A DNA stretch of 64,000 nt. Source: Streptomyces fuscichromogenes (GTDB lineage: Bacteria; Actinomycetota; Actinomycetes; Streptomycetales; Streptomycetaceae). The stretch covers positions 744,395 to 808,394 of the forward strand of contig NZ_BMML01000001.1 in assembly GCF_014645815.1 (NCBI RefSeq), read 5' to 3'. Position numbers and translations under genes: made by a program. The notes beneath the pieces were generated by a model, which saw only the letters and a list, made by a program, of their open reading frames with translations, was not told the DNA's origin and searched no databases. Positions 44,570 to 54,913 of the stretch are shown in pieces. Numbering within the stretch: position 1 is the stretch's first letter; each line of letters opens with the position of its first letter.

Positions 44570-45838
44570 CTACGAACCGACGACCTCCACGGCCGCCAGG
44601 TTCTTCTTCCCCCGCCGCAGCACCAGCCACCGCCCGTGCAGCAGCTCCGCGGGATCCGGCACCGCGTCCTCGGCGGTCACCTTCACGTTGTTCACGTAGG
44701 CCCCGCCCTCCTTCACGGTCCGCCGCGCGGCGGACTTGCTGGCCACCAGCCCGACCTCGGCGAACAGGTCGACCACCGGACCCAGCTCGGCGACCTGTAC
44801 GTGCGGCACCTCGGACAGCGCGGCGGCCAGCGTCCCACCGTCCAGCTCCGCCAGCTCGCCCTGCCCGAACAGCGCCCTGGACGCGGCGATCACCGCGGCG
44901 GTCTGGCCCGCCCCATGGACGAGCGTGGTCAGCTCCTCGGCCAGCGCCCGCTGAGCGGCCCGCGCCTGGGGACGCTCCTCGGTCTGCTTCTCCAGTTCCT
45001 CGAGCTCCGCACGGGACCTGAAGGACAGGATCCGCAGGTAGGTCGAGATGTCCCGGTCGTCCACGTTCAGCCAGAACTGGTAGAACGCGTACGGCGTCGT
45101 CATCTCGGCGTCGAGCCAGATGGCCCCGCCCTCGGTCTTGCCGAACTTCGTGCCGTCCGCCTTGGTCATCAGCGGCGTCGCCAGCGCGTGCACACTGGCG
45201 TGCGGCTCCAGGCGGTGGATCAGGTCCAGGCCCGCCGTGAGGTTGCCCCACTGGTCGCTGCCGCCCTGCTGGAGCGTGCAGCCGTACCTCCGGAAGAGCT
45301 GGAGGAAGTCCATGCCCTGGAGGATCTGGTAGCTGAACTCCGTGTAGCTGATGCCCTGGTCGGACTCCAGGCGGCGGGCCACGGAGTCCTTGGTCAGCAT
45401 CTTGTTGACGCGGAAGTGCTTGCCGATGTCCCGCAGGAACTCGATCGCGGACAGACCCTCGGTCCAGTCGAGGTTGTTGACCATGACGGCTGCGTTCTCG
45501 CCCTCGAAGGACAGGAACGGCTCGATCTGGGCGCGCAGCCTGTCCACCCAGCCGGCGACCGTCCCGGGGTCGTTGAGCGTGCGCTCGGCCGTCGGGCGCG
45601 GGTCACCGATCAGACCCGTCGCACCGCCCACCAGCGCCAGCGGCCGGTGCCCGGCCTGCTGGAGCCGGCGCACGGTGAGCACCTGCACCAGGTGTCCGAC
45701 GTGCAGGGACGGCGCCGTCGGGTCGAAACCGCAATAGAACGTGACGGGACCGTCCGCGAGCGCCTTGCGCAAAGCGTCCTCGTCGGTGGACAGGGCGAAC
45801 AGCCCCCGCCACTTCAGCTCGTCGACGATGTCCGTCAC
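44570..45838 (-). CDS. tyrS: Tyrosyl-tRNA synthetase
   Basis: A 422-residue class I aminoacyl-tRNA synthetase. The HIGH-type signature is in [19 protein letters not shown] and the KMSKS equivalent is [15 protein letters not shown], as in bacterial TyrS. The tyrosine-binding block [22 protein letters not shown] follows the usual order. The last 65 residues form an S4 RNA-binding domain ([25 protein letters not shown]). It lies 79 bp downstream of pmbA on the same strand; no T-box-like leader is visible. Confidence 0.97.
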   Translation of the reverse strand: MTDIVDELKWRGLFALSTDEDALRKALADGPVTFYCGFDPTAPSLHVGHLVQVLTVRRLQQAGHRPLALVGGATGLIGDPRPTAERTLNDPGTVAGWVDRLRAQIEPFLSFEGENAAVMVNNLDWTEGLSAIEFLRDIGKHFRVNKMLTKDSVARRLESDQGISYTEFSYQILQGMDFLQLFRRYGCTLQQGGSDQWGNLTAGLDLIHRLEPHASVHALATPLMTKADGTKFGKTEGGAIWLDAEMTTPYAFYQFWLNVDDRDISTYLRILSFRSRAELEELEKQTEERPQARAAQRALAEELTTLVHGAGQTAAVIAASRALFGQGELAELDGGTLAAALSEVPHVQVAELGPVVDLFAEVGLVASKSAARRTVKEGGAYVNNVKVTAEDAVPDPAELLHGRWLVLRRGKKNLAAVEVVGS

Positions 45839-45917
45839 GGTTCTCGTATCTCCTTGAGCGATCTTCGACAGATCTCTGGATGATCTTCGGGCAGTCGTGC
45901 GACCACCGGCTACGAGG

Positions 45918-47312
45918 TTATACGCCCTGACTGACAGAGCTCATATTGAAGTCGGGCACGCGCAGCGCGGGCATCGCAGCCCTAGTGAACCAGTCGCTCC
46001 ACTCCCTCGGCAGGGTCTTTTCCGTGCGCCCGGCCTCGGTCGCCCGCCCCAGCAGGTCCACCGGCGACTCGTTGAACCGGAAGTTGTTCACCTGCCCGGT
46101 GACCTGGCCGTTCTCCACCAGGTACACGCCGTCCCGGGTCAGGCCCGTGAGCAGCAGCGTCGCCGGGTCGACCTCGCGGATGTACCAGAGGCAGGTCAGC
46201 AGCAGCCCGCGCCCGGTCGAGGCGACCATCTCGTCCAGGGAGCGGTCCTGACCGCCGTCGAGGATCAGGTTGCCGCCCGACGGGGCGACCGGCAGCCCGG
46301 TGAGGCCCGCGGTGTGCCGGGTGGTGGTCAGGTGCTTCAGCGCGCCGCCCGCGACCCACTCGGTGGGGGCGACCGGCAGCCCGTTGTCGAAGACCGACTG
46401 GTCCCCGCCGGAGGAGTGCGCGACGACGAACGGCGCCGACTCCAGGCCCGGCTCGTTCGGGTCGCTGCGCAGGGTCAGCGGCAGGTCGGTCAGCTTCTCG
46501 CCGACGCGGGTGCCGCCGCCCGGCTTGGAGAACACCGTCCGGCCCTCGGCCGCGTCCCGCCCGGACGCCGACCACAGCTGGTAGATCAGCAGGTCGGCGA
46601 CGGCGGTCGGCGGCAGCAGCGTCTCGTACCGGCCGGCCGGGAGGTCCACCCGCCGCTCGGCCCAGCCGAGCCGTACGGCGAGCTCGGCGTCGAGCGCGCC
46701 GGGGTCGACGTCCTTGAAGTCCCGCGTGGACCGCCCGGCCCAGGCGGAGCGGGTACGGTCCGGCGACTTGGCGTTCAGCTCCAGCGTGCCGGTGGGCTGG
46801 TCGTGCCGCAGGCGCAGCCCGGTCGAGGTGCCCAGGTACGTCGACACGAGCTCGTGGTTGGCGAAGCCGTACAGCTCACGGCCACCGGCACGCGCGCGTG
46901 CGAAGGCCTCGCCGAGCGCCGGGGCGAAGTCGGCGAACACGGCGGAGGAGGTCTCGGCCGGCGCGTCGGTGAAGTCCGGCGCCTGCGCTACGCCGGTGAC
47001 CAGCGGCTGGGCGTCCTCGGCGGGTCCGGCACCGCGCGCGGCGGCCTCGGCGGCCCGCACCAGCGGCTCCAGGTCGTCGGCGGTCACGGCCGACCGGGAC
47101 ACGACTCCCGAGGCCGTGCCCTCCTTGCCGTCCACGGTCGCGACGACGGTGAGCGAACGGCCGCGCGTGACGCCGTTGGTGGTGAGCGTGTTGCCGGCCC
47201 AGCGCAGGTTGGCGGTGGAGTGCTCGTCGGCGATGACCACGCAGCCGTCGGCCCGGGACAGTTCCAGAGCGCGCTCGACGATCTCGTGCGGCTTGCTGCT
47301 ACGGGCGCTCAT
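45918..47312 (-). CDS. pmbA: TldE/PmbA-family metallopeptidase subunit
   Basis: A 464-residue TldE/PmbA protein. It forms a heterodimeric protease with TldD, known to process modified peptides and antitoxins. Family blocks are [27 protein letters not shown] near the start, [39 protein letters not shown] and [23 protein letters not shown] near the end. TldE lacks the HExxxH site, and none is seen here. The ATG overlaps the tldD stop by four bases, so the partners are co-translated. Confidence 0.93.
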   Translation of the reverse strand: MSARSSKPHEIVERALELSRADGCVVIADEHSTANLRWAGNTLTTNGVTRGRSLTVVATVDGKEGTASGVVSRSAVTADDLEPLVRAAEAAARGAGPAEDAQPLVTGVAQAPDFTDAPAETSSAVFADFAPALGEAFARARAGGRELYGFANHELVSTYLGTSTGLRLRHDQPTGTLELNAKSPDRTRSAWAGRSTRDFKDVDPGALDAELAVRLGWAERRVDLPAGRYETLLPPTAVADLLIYQLWSASGRDAAEGRTVFSKPGGGTRVGEKLTDLPLTLRSDPNEPGLESAPFVVAHSSGGDQSVFDNGLPVAPTEWVAGGALKHLTTTRHTAGLTGLPVAPSGGNLILDGGQDRSLDEMVASTGRGLLLTCLWYIREVDPATLLLTGLTRDGVYLVENGQVTGQVNNFRFNESPVDLLGRATEAGRTEKTLPREWSDWFTRAAMPALRVPDFNMSSVSQGV

Positions 47313-48832
47313 CGACCGGCCTCCTGCGTGGTGTTGAGGATGTTGACGCCCTTGAAGAGGGCCGAGGGGCAGCCGTGGGACACCGCGGCGACCTGTCCCG
47401 GCTGGGCCTTGCCGCAGTTGAAGGCGCCGCCGAGGACGTACGTCCGGGGGCCGCCGACGGCCGCCATGGAGCCCCAGAAGTCGGTGGTCGTCGCCTGGTA
47501 GGCGACATCGCGCAGCTGTCCGGTGATCCGGCCGTTCTCGATCCGGAAGAACCGCTGACCGGTGAATTGAAAGTTGTACCTCTGCATGTCGATCGACCAG
47601 GAGCGGTCGCCGACCACATAGATCCCGCGGTCGACCCCGCCGATCAGATCCTCCGTCGACAGCCCGCCCGGATCCGGTTGCAGGGACACGTTGGCCATCC
47701 GCTGCACCGGGACGTGCCCGGGGGAGTCGGCGTACGCGCACCCGTTGGAGCGGTCGAAGCCGGTCAGCCGCGCGATCCTGCGGTCCAGCTGGTACCCGAC
47801 GAGCGTGCCGCCCCTGACCAGGTCCCAGGACTGGGCCGCGACGCCCTCGTCGTCGTACCCGATGGTCGCCAGGCCGTGCTCGGCGGTGCGGTCGCCGGTG
47901 ACGTTCATCAGGTCGGAGCCGTACCTGAGCTTGCCGAGCTGGTCGAAGGTGGCGAAGGAGGTACCGGCGTAGGCGGCCTCGTAGCCGAGTGCGCGGTCCA
48001 GCTCGGTGGCGTGGCCGATGGACTCGTGGATGGTCAGCCACAGGTTGGAGGGATCGACCACCAGGTCGTACAGCCCCGCCTCGACGCTCGGCGCCCGCAT
48101 CTTCTCGGCCAGCAGCTCCGGGATCTGCTCCAGCTCCGCGTCCCAGTCCCAGCCGGTGCCGGTGAGGTACTCCCAGCCGCGGCCGGCCGGCGGCGCGATG
48201 GTCCGCATCGAGTCGAACTCGCCGCTCGACTCGTCGACCGACACGGCCGTCAGCTGCGGATGCAGCCGCACCCGCTGCTGGGTCGTCACGGTCCCTGCGG
48301 TGTCGGCGTAGAACTTGTTCTCGTGCACGGTGAGCAGCGACGCGTCGACGTGGTTGACGTTGTCCGCCGCCAGCAGCCGCGCGCTCCACCCGGCGAGCAG
48401 TGCCGCCTTCTCCTCGTCCGGCACGCCGAACGGATCGATCTCGTACGACGAGATCCACGTCTTGTCCGCGTGCACCGGCTCGCCGGCCAGCTCGACCCGC
48501 TCGTCGGACCCGGCGGCCTTGATGACCTGCGCCGAGAGCTTCGCCATCGCCACCGCCTGGGAGGCGACCTTGGCGGCCGCGTCGAGGCTCAGGTCCACCC
48601 CCGACGCGAAGCCCCAGGTGCCGCCGTGCACGACCCGGACCGCGTACCCGAGGTCGGTGGTGTCCGAGGACCCGGCGGGCTTGGCGTCCCGGAGCCGCCA
48701 GGAGGCGCTGCGCACCCGCTCGAACCGGAAGTCCGCGTGCTCGGCCCCCAGCGCACGCGCACGTGCCAGCGCGGCGTCGGCCAGAGCCCGTAGGGGCAAC
48801 GCGAGAAAGGTTGGATCGATTCCGTGGGCCAC
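47309..48832 (-). CDS. tldD: TldD-family zinc metallopeptidase subunit
   Basis: A 507-residue TldD protein, the catalytic subunit of the TldD/TldE protease. The zinc motif is LTIHESIGHATELDRALGYE (HExxxH, near residue 270). A third ligand Cys region, SNGCAYADSPGHVPVQRMANVSLQPD, and GQLRDVAYQATTTDFWGSMAAVGGP are family hallmarks. TldD/E complexes remove leader residues of RiPPs and degrade the CcdA antitoxin in E. coli. No RiPP precursor is evident nearby. Transcription is divergent from the large NTPase gene, whose start is about 170 bp away. Confidence 0.95.
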   Translation of the reverse strand: MAHGIDPTFLALPLRALADAALARARALGAEHADFRFERVRSASWRLRDAKPAGSSDTTDLGYAVRVVHGGTWGFASGVDLSLDAAAKVASQAVAMAKLSAQVIKAAGSDERVELAGEPVHADKTWISSYEIDPFGVPDEEKAALLAGWSARLLAADNVNHVDASLLTVHENKFYADTAGTVTTQQRVRLHPQLTAVSVDESSGEFDSMRTIAPPAGRGWEYLTGTGWDWDAELEQIPELLAEKMRAPSVEAGLYDLVVDPSNLWLTIHESIGHATELDRALGYEAAYAGTSFATFDQLGKLRYGSDLMNVTGDRTAEHGLATIGYDDEGVAAQSWDLVRGGTLVGYQLDRRIARLTGFDRSNGCAYADSPGHVPVQRMANVSLQPDPGGLSTEDLIGGVDRGIYVVGDRSWSIDMQRYNFQFTGQRFFRIENGRITGQLRDVAYQATTTDFWGSMAAVGGPRTYVLGGAFNCGKAQPGQVAAVSHGCPSALFKGVNILNTTQEAGR

Positions 48833-49003
48833 AGGAGGCTCTCCCCTATTGACGTTTTCGTTGCGAGGCCGGACAAGCCGCAGTCAAGCACGTGCGCGGC
48901 GGATCGTGCGGTGTCCACAGGCCTCGAACCGGCGGTGAACGCGGCGCCAGGAAGTTCGTCGGGCACGTGCCACGAGGTGAACACCGAGTGGCATGATGAC
49001 GCC

Positions 49004-52000
49004 ATGTTGGGGTGGGGGACCGATTTTCGCACGTGGCTCGCGACGCTTGAAGAACCAGGTATCCGAAGCCTGTTGACGCAACATCACTGTCTACGTCACC
49101 AGTCCTGTGGCCGTCGCCATGACGCCGGCGGCCGCGCACCGGTCACGCGGCGCGATGTGAACGCCTTCCGGGTCTGGGTCGCCAGGGTGAGACAGCCGCA
49201 GCTCCAGTCGGCGGCCGCTTGCGGGTTGACCTGGGCTCGCCGTGTGCTCGTGGAAGAGCACGGCTGCTCCGCGGACGTGCTCGAGGAACCGGACCTCGAG
49301 CAGGTCGAGGCCGCGCTCCGGGTCCTGGAAGCGCCGCTGGCACGCTGCGCGCTGTACGGAATGCTGTCCCCCGACATGAGGAAGACGCCGATCGCCCCCT
49401 TGGTCGTCGGCCATACGGACAGGTTGCGCAAGGCAGCCGACCAGCAGCCTCCGTCCAACCCCGCCGAGATTCTCGGGAGAGTCGTGCCAGCAACAGGGCA
49501 GCCGGTGCCGGACGCTTCGGCCGGCGAGTCGTCGCACTCCGAGGACGAGCGGCCCGGCGGAGGCGAGAATCCGGTTCCGGTCCCGGGCGGGGTCCGGGAC
49601 CTGACGCTCGACGGCGTTCTGGCCGAACTGGCGGCTTCCGGAGGGCAGTTGTCCGCCTCGCTGCGCAGCGTCGCCGACGCGGTGGAGTCGGGCCGTCGCC
49701 CCGGGGCGACGCGCGAGCTGGCGGACGCGATGACGGCCTGGCTCGGTCTGCGTGACCGTGCCGCCGACCTGTGCGCCGACGCAGGCGTCGACTGGTCGCA
49801 CGAGTCGGACCACGCATGGCTGACCGCCGAGCGCGCGCGGCTGGAGAAGTCCCGTGCCGAACTCGCCGCCCTGCGGGTGAGAGCCGAGTCGTACAACACC
49901 TTGATCGACGCTGCCATGGACCCCGACGAGGGGGCGACCCTCACCATGTTGCGCGATCGCCTGCGGGCGCAGATCGCTGAACTGGAGAGCACGCTCGGAG
50001 TCGGCACGGCACCGGGTGCGACCGCTTCCGGCAGTGGCCCCGTCGACGACATGAGCAAGCCGTCGGCAACCCCGCCGCCCGAGGTCTCGCACACCGACGG
50101 CGGCAGGAGCCCGGCCCGCGACCGTGCCCCGGAGCCCGCCTCCGGCACCGGGACGACGGTCGCGCAGACCGTCCGGGGCGCCGCCGAACCCGGGGCCGGG
50201 CCGGTCGAGCAGGCACCACCGGCATCACCGCTCGTCGTCGCCGCGGAGGCGGACGAACCGGAGGCCGCCACCCCGCACCCTGCCGTGCACGACGGGGAGG
50301 TGCCGGAGCCGTACGAGGATCTCGGCGGCCCGTCCCCGGCCGTGGAGATCCTCTCCGCGGAGCCGGTCGTCGTGGACACCGCGTACGAGGCCCCCGCCGG
50401 GCGCGAGGACACGGCCTCCGGCGCCCTGGCAGAGGCTCTCCCGGACGACGCCTCCCAGCCGGAGACGATCGCGGAGCAGGAGCCATGGCCGCCGTCGGTC
50501 GCGGACGCGGACTGGGACGTGCGTGCGCCGTGGGAGACCGGGAAGGAACCGCCGGTCACCGTCCTGGTGAGGTCGGGGCGTCTGGCCGAGGCCTACTGGC
50601 TGACCGAGGCATCCGCCGAGCCCGACATCCGTGCCAGGGCACTCGCGTTCGCCGCGGCGGCCTTCGACTGCGTCACCGAGTCGGAGGCCACGGCAGTACA
50701 GATCACCCACGACATCGACGAAGCACCGCTCTCCCGGGACCGGGACGCATACCTCGTGGCCTTCACCGCGGCCCTGCGCGCGGGCCTCACCGCCTGCTGG
50801 CCGCACGCGCTCGTCAGCGACTTCTCACCGCCCGCCGGGCTGGCCGAGCCCTGGCAGGAGCTGCTCGCCGCCCTGGTGGCCGCGGTGCGCAACGGCCGCT
50901 CCTTCGACCCCGGCGCGCAGCAGTCGGACGACACCCCGCAGGGTCACGACCTGCGGGAAGAGCTCGGCACCCAGGCGCGGCAACTGCTCGAGAGCCTCTC
51001 CCGGCGCAAGACGAAGTACCAGCGTGCCACCCGGGTACTGCAGGATCTGGTCGGACCGAGCGGGGAACTCGGCCTGGCGTTGGGCGACATCATCCGGTGG
51101 GTCGAGGGCGGTCCGCTGCCCACGACCTCGTTCCGGGACCGGGCCGAGCAACTGCGCAGTGCCGATGACGTCGATCGGCTGATCGAGCAGACGGACAGTC
51201 GGTTCCGCACTCCCAAGCAGGCGAAAGAGCCCATCACCGCGGGCGCCCTGCGGCAGCTGCACACCGCCTGCCGATCGGTCGCGGACGTCCTGACCAAGGC
51301 GGACGCGGTGGCGGCCAATCTGCTGCGGCCGGTCGGCCCCTCCCAGTCGGGCATTCCCGAACTGGCGGCCGTACGGCGCGGGCTTCGGGACGTGCCACCG
51401 CCGCCCGGCGTGGGCGGCGCGGCCCTGGACCTGCTGCACCGCTGGCTCGACGGCGAGGTGGGCCGTCCGGGCGGCGAGAACCGGCCGGTCAGGGAGGAGG
51501 GAAGCCCCCGCCCCACCACCGACTGCCTGCTCACCTTGCCCGACCTGCCACGCGACAGCGTCGGCATGCCTGATCTGCATGATCCACGTACCGCTCGCCG
51601 GATGGCGGCGCTCATGGCACCCGCGGACGCCGAACACGCGCTGCGGCGCTACCTCAGCCGGGGTGACCTGCACTTGGCGCGAGCACTCGTGGACGCCGTA
51701 CGACAGGACGCCATCGGTCACGGCGCGACGGACCCCGAATGGGCGGAGGGCGCGGAGCGGCGCGTCCAGCAGGCACAGGAGAACTGGCGGGAGAGCGTGC
51801 GCCGCCGCCACGCGGAGGCGGCAGGTCTGCTCGCCCAGATGCGTACGCTCAATCTGCTGGCGCCCGATCAGGAGCGCGAGTTCACCGGACGGCTGCAGGA
51901 ATTCGCGGACGGCGAGTCGTCCGGCCGCTACCGTCACGCGGTGGGCCGCCTCGAAGCGCTGCAGCAGGAGCTGTCGCAGCTGGTGGAGAGGTCCACCCGC

Positions 52001-54913
52001 CGTCAGCGCCAGGAACTGGAGCAGTTGCGCCTTGCGTCGGGTGCCCTGCTCACCTCCTCCGACTACGACCGGATCGCCCAGCTCATCACCGACGGCGACA
52101 CGGTGACCGCGGAGGAGTTCCTCGCTCTTGCGCGCGGCGGCAAGCAACTGCCCGAGCGGCCCGAGGACGACGGTGCGGAACTCGGCACGTTTCTCGCCGG
52201 ACTGACCGGCCCGGGGGTGCCCCTGCCCGGCGGTGACGGGGTCGACGCCGACTGGTGGGCGGCCCACTACGGATCCGGTGCCCAGCTCACGGCGGCGGCC
52301 GATCTCGGACTGCGGTCCTGGAAGGCGTTGTGCACCCGGCACGGGCGCAACAGCGAGTGGCAACAGCACCTGCCGAGGGTGCTGAGGCTGCTCGGCCTGG
52401 AGCCGAGTGGCCAGCCCGTCCTCGAGACCCGCACCCAAGGGGTGCGCCGGTTCGAGGTCCGGGCGAGGGTCGCCGAGCGCCCTGGATACGTCGCCGCGCT
52501 CGGTTCCCAGGCGACCTCGTACACGCTCCAGTTGATCTGGGAGGAACAGCGGGCGAATGGCCCGCTCGCCCACCTGGAGGACGCCGATGTCGACGCCAAC
52601 ATCGTGCTCTACCTGCATCCGCTGGGCGCCGAGGGACGGCGTCGGCTGGCGGACTCGGCCCGTGGCAGGGCGCAGCAGGCGCTGGTCGTGGACCCCGCCG
52701 TCATGGGCTGGATGGCCGCCGCCGCACCGGGCAGCTTCCGTGCGCTGCAAAGGGTCACGCTGCCCTGGGCGGCGTACAACCCGTACACCCCCTTTGTCGC
52801 GGGACTGGTTCCACCGGAGGTCTTCTACGGACGGGACGAGGAAATGCGCGAGGTCATGGACCCGCGCGGAGGCCTCTTCCTCTACGGCGGACGGCAGTTG
52901 GGCAAGTCCGCGTTGCTCCGGCGGGTGGCCCGGATCTTCCCGCGGGGCTCCGACAACTACGTGGCCGTGTATCTCGACCTGCTGAAGTCGGAGATCGGCC
53001 AGGCCGAGGCACCCGACAAGATCTGGAACCTGCTCGCGGACGAACTCAAGCGCCGGGGCGTGTTCGGGAACAAGGTGCCCGAACAGGCCGGTGCGGAGGT
53101 GGTGGCGCGGCGCCTCGGGGAGTGGCTGGACGCGGACGAGTCACGGCGACTGCTCGTGCTCGCGGACGAGGCGGACGCCTTCCTGACCGCTGACTCGCGA
53201 CGCACGTTCCGTATGGGCGGCGAGTCCACGTTCCCCAACGTGAAGCGGTTCCAGCAGCTCATGGAGCACTCGGAGCGCCGATTCAAGATTGTCTTCGCCG
53301 GCCTTCACCAGGTTCAGCGTTTCGGTGCCCTGTCCAACGTCTCGACCGCGCACGGAGGACCCGACGTACTCGTCGGCCCGCTGAAGCCACAGGCCGCCCT
53401 CCGGCTCGTCACCGAACCGATGGCCGCCCTCGGCTATGTGTTCGAGCAGCCGGAGCTGGTCTGGCGGATCCTCGCCATCACCAACTACCAGGCCAACCTG
53501 GTGCAGATCTTCTGCAGTGAACTGGTACGCACGCTGCATTCGCGTCCCTATGTGGCAACGGTCCGCGCCACGGCCATTTCGGAGACCGACGTCCAGGAGG
53601 TCGCGGCGTCGGAGACGCTCCGGCGCAGGATCGCCGAAAGACTGCGTTTCACGATCAACCTGGAGGACCGCTACCGGGTCCTGGCCCTCCTCGTCGCGCT
53701 GGAGAGCCTGAAGGACGGCTACCGCGGCGACTACAGCGCCAAGGAACTGCTCGACCTCGCCCGGGACGCCTGGCCGGAGGGGTTCGAGGAGTGCGGGGTG
53801 CAACAGGCCGAGATCTATCTCAACGAGATGGCGGGACTCGGGCTGCTGATCCGTCTGGGGAACCAGGCGCGGTTCGCGGTGAGAAGTCCCAACGTCGTCA
53901 ACATGCTCGGCACCCAGGAGGAACTGGAGACCGAGTTGCACGAGACGGAGTTCGGTCTCCCCTACGACTACAACCCACGTGCCGCACGGCGCATCCTCGG
54001 CCGGGACCGCAACAGCGGCGTCCAGCGCTACAGCCCACTGACCGAAGGACAACTCCACGAGACCGCCCAGCCGGGTGTCTCCGTGGTCTCCACCACGGAC
54101 CTGCACCGACCCGAGCTGGTACTTCAGGCCGTGTCCGCGTTCGCCGAGGGGCGCGGGGTGAAGGTCGTGCGAGCACAGCGCGGTGAGGACCTCGGCACCG
54201 TCCTGGCCGAGGCCCGTCCGCGTACGGCCTTCGTCGTCCTGGCCGACCTGAGGGGTGCGGGCGCCGACGCGCTGGGAGAGGCACTGCGACTCTGCGTGGA
54301 GCAGGTCGGACCCGCGGCGGACAAACACGTGCCGCAGAACGAGGGCCGCAAGAACAAGCAGAACCGGTCGGTACTGGTCCTGGCCGACGCCGAGGTCGTC
54401 GGCTCGTTGCGGGGCACCGACGCGGGCCGACGGCTGCGCGTGCGGACCCTGCAACCGCGGCGCTGGACGGCCGACTCCCTGCGGGCCTGGCCCGAGTGCC
54501 CCTTCGTCTCGCGCGAGGAACGCCGCCGGCTCACGGACGCCACCTCCGGCTGGTCCCACCTGACGGAGGTCGCCGTCGCGGACGTCTCGCTCAACGGGGC
54601 GACGCTCGACGACGCCCTCGACCACATTCGCGCCGGGACCCTCAAGCCGACGAACGTGGATGGTCACCTCCGGAAGTCCGGCCTGAGCGGCAGCGACCTC
54701 TCCCTGCTCGCCCTGTGGACCGAGTACGTCGAGGAGGGACAGGGCGTGCCCGTCGACGACGTCGAGGCCGCGACCGGCCTCGGCCTTGAGGAGACCAGGC
54801 ACTGGCTGGCTCACCTCGACGACCTGAACGTCGTCGACGAGACCGACGGGGGAGTGGCACTGGATCCCGTCACCTTCCGGGCGGTGCGCGCACGAGCCGC
54901 GAAGACCGCGTGA
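49004..54913 (+). CDS. Giant multidomain AAA/STAND-type NTPase of a two-gene conflict-like system
   Basis: A 1,969-residue protein. Layout: N-terminal helical domain (to about 150); coiled segment near 300-330 (AERARLEKSRAELAALRV); Pro/Glu/Ala-rich disordered linker (about 330-490); long helical, TPR-like region with a coiled coil near 930-1010; then an NTPase opened by WAAYNPYTPFVAGLVPPEVFYGRDEEM. Walker A is YGGRQLGKSALLRR (Lys1301), Walker B LLVLADEADAFL (Asp1388), followed by FAGLHQVQRF as sensor strand. A wing region (about 1560-1640) and a second NTPase-like fold without a P-loop (about 1690-1880: FVVLADLRGAGADAL, SVLVLADAEVVGSL) lead to a winged-helix end. The ATG at 49,004 is uncertain. 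The stop overlaps the next start (GTGA). The function is unknown. Confidence 0.85.
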   Translation: MLGWGTDFRTWLATLEEPGIRSLLTQHHCLRHQSCGRRHDAGGRAPVTRRDVNAFRVWVARVRQPQLQSAAACGLTWARRVLVEEHGCSADVLEEPDLEQVEAALRVLEAPLARCALYGMLSPDMRKTPIAPLVVGHTDRLRKAADQQPPSNPAEILGRVVPATGQPVPDASAGESSHSEDERPGGGENPVPVPGGVRDLTLDGVLAELAASGGQLSASLRSVADAVESGRRPGATRELADAMTAWLGLRDRAADLCADAGVDWSHESDHAWLTAERARLEKSRAELAALRVRAESYNTLIDAAMDPDEGATLTMLRDRLRAQIAELESTLGVGTAPGATASGSGPVDDMSKPSATPPPEVSHTDGGRSPARDRAPEPASGTGTTVAQTVRGAAEPGAGPVEQAPPASPLVVAAEADEPEAATPHPAVHDGEVPEPYEDLGGPSPAVEILSAEPVVVDTAYEAPAGREDTASGALAEALPDDASQPETIAEQEPWPPSVADADWDVRAPWETGKEPPVTVLVRSGRLAEAYWLTEASAEPDIRARALAFAAAAFDCVTESEATAVQITHDIDEAPLSRDRDAYLVAFTAALRAGLTACWPHALVSDFSPPAGLAEPWQELLAALVAAVRNGRSFDPGAQQSDDTPQGHDLREELGTQARQLLESLSRRKTKYQRATRVLQDLVGPSGELGLALGDIIRWVEGGPLPTTSFRDRAEQLRSADDVDRLIEQTDSRFRTPKQAKEPITAGALRQLHTACRSVADVLTKADAVAANLLRPVGPSQSGIPELAAVRRGLRDVPPPPGVGGAALDLLHRWLDGEVGRPGGENRPVREEGSPRPTTDCLLTLPDLPRDSVGMPDLHDPRTARRMAALMAPADAEHALRRYLSRGDLHLARALVDAVRQDAIGHGATDPEWAEGAERRVQQAQENWRESVRRRHAEAAGLLAQMRTLNLLAPDQEREFTGRLQEFADGESSGRYRHAVGRLEALQQELSQLVERSTRRQRQELEQLRLASGALLTSSDYDRIAQLITDGDTVTAEEFLALARGGKQLPERPEDDGAELGTFLAGLTGPGVPLPGGDGVDADWWAAHYGSGAQLTAAADLGLRSWKALCTRHGRNSEWQQHLPRVLRLLGLEPSGQPVLETRTQGVRRFEVRARVAERPGYVAALGSQATSYTLQLIWEEQRANGPLAHLEDADVDANIVLYLHPLGAEGRRRLADSARGRAQQALVVDPAVMGWMAAAAPGSFRALQRVTLPWAAYNPYTPFVAGLVPPEVFYGRDEEMREVMDPRGGLFLYGGRQLGKSALLRRVARIFPRGSDNYVAVYLDLLKSEIGQAEAPDKIWNLLADELKRRGVFGNKVPEQAGAEVVARRLGEWLDADESRRLLVLADEADAFLTADSRRTFRMGGESTFPNVKRFQQLMEHSERRFKIVFAGLHQVQRFGALSNVSTAHGGPDVLVGPLKPQAALRLVTEPMAALGYVFEQPELVWRILAITNYQANLVQIFCSELVRTLHSRPYVATVRATAISETDVQEVAASETLRRRIAERLRFTINLEDRYRVLALLVALESLKDGYRGDYSAKELLDLARDAWPEGFEECGVQQAEIYLNEMAGLGLLIRLGNQARFAVRSPNVVNMLGTQEELETELHETEFGLPYDYNPRAARRILGRDRNSGVQRYSPLTEGQLHETAQPGVSVVSTTDLHRPELVLQAVSAFAEGRGVKVVRAQRGEDLGTVLAEARPRTAFVVLADLRGAGADALGEALRLCVEQVGPAADKHVPQNEGRKNKQNRSVLVLADAEVVGSLRGTDAGRRLRVRTLQPRRWTADSLRAWPECPFVSREERRRLTDATSGWSHLTEVAVADVSLNGATLDDALDHIRAGTLKPTNVDGHLRKSGLSGSDLSLLALWTEYVEEGQGVPVDDVEAATGLGLEETRHWLAHLDDLNVVDETDGGVALDPVTFRAVRARAAKTA

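Noticed and set aside
45839..45917. T-box leader before tyrS
   Set aside because: The 79-bp gap is too short and has no T-box sequence; actinobacterial T-boxes are mainly found before ileS.
48824..49003. N-terminal extension of the giant NTPase from 48824
   Set aside because: It would overlap the start of divergent tldD. The extra 60 residues are Ser/Pro/Ala-rich and no ribosome site supports them. The ATG at 49004 is not proven either.
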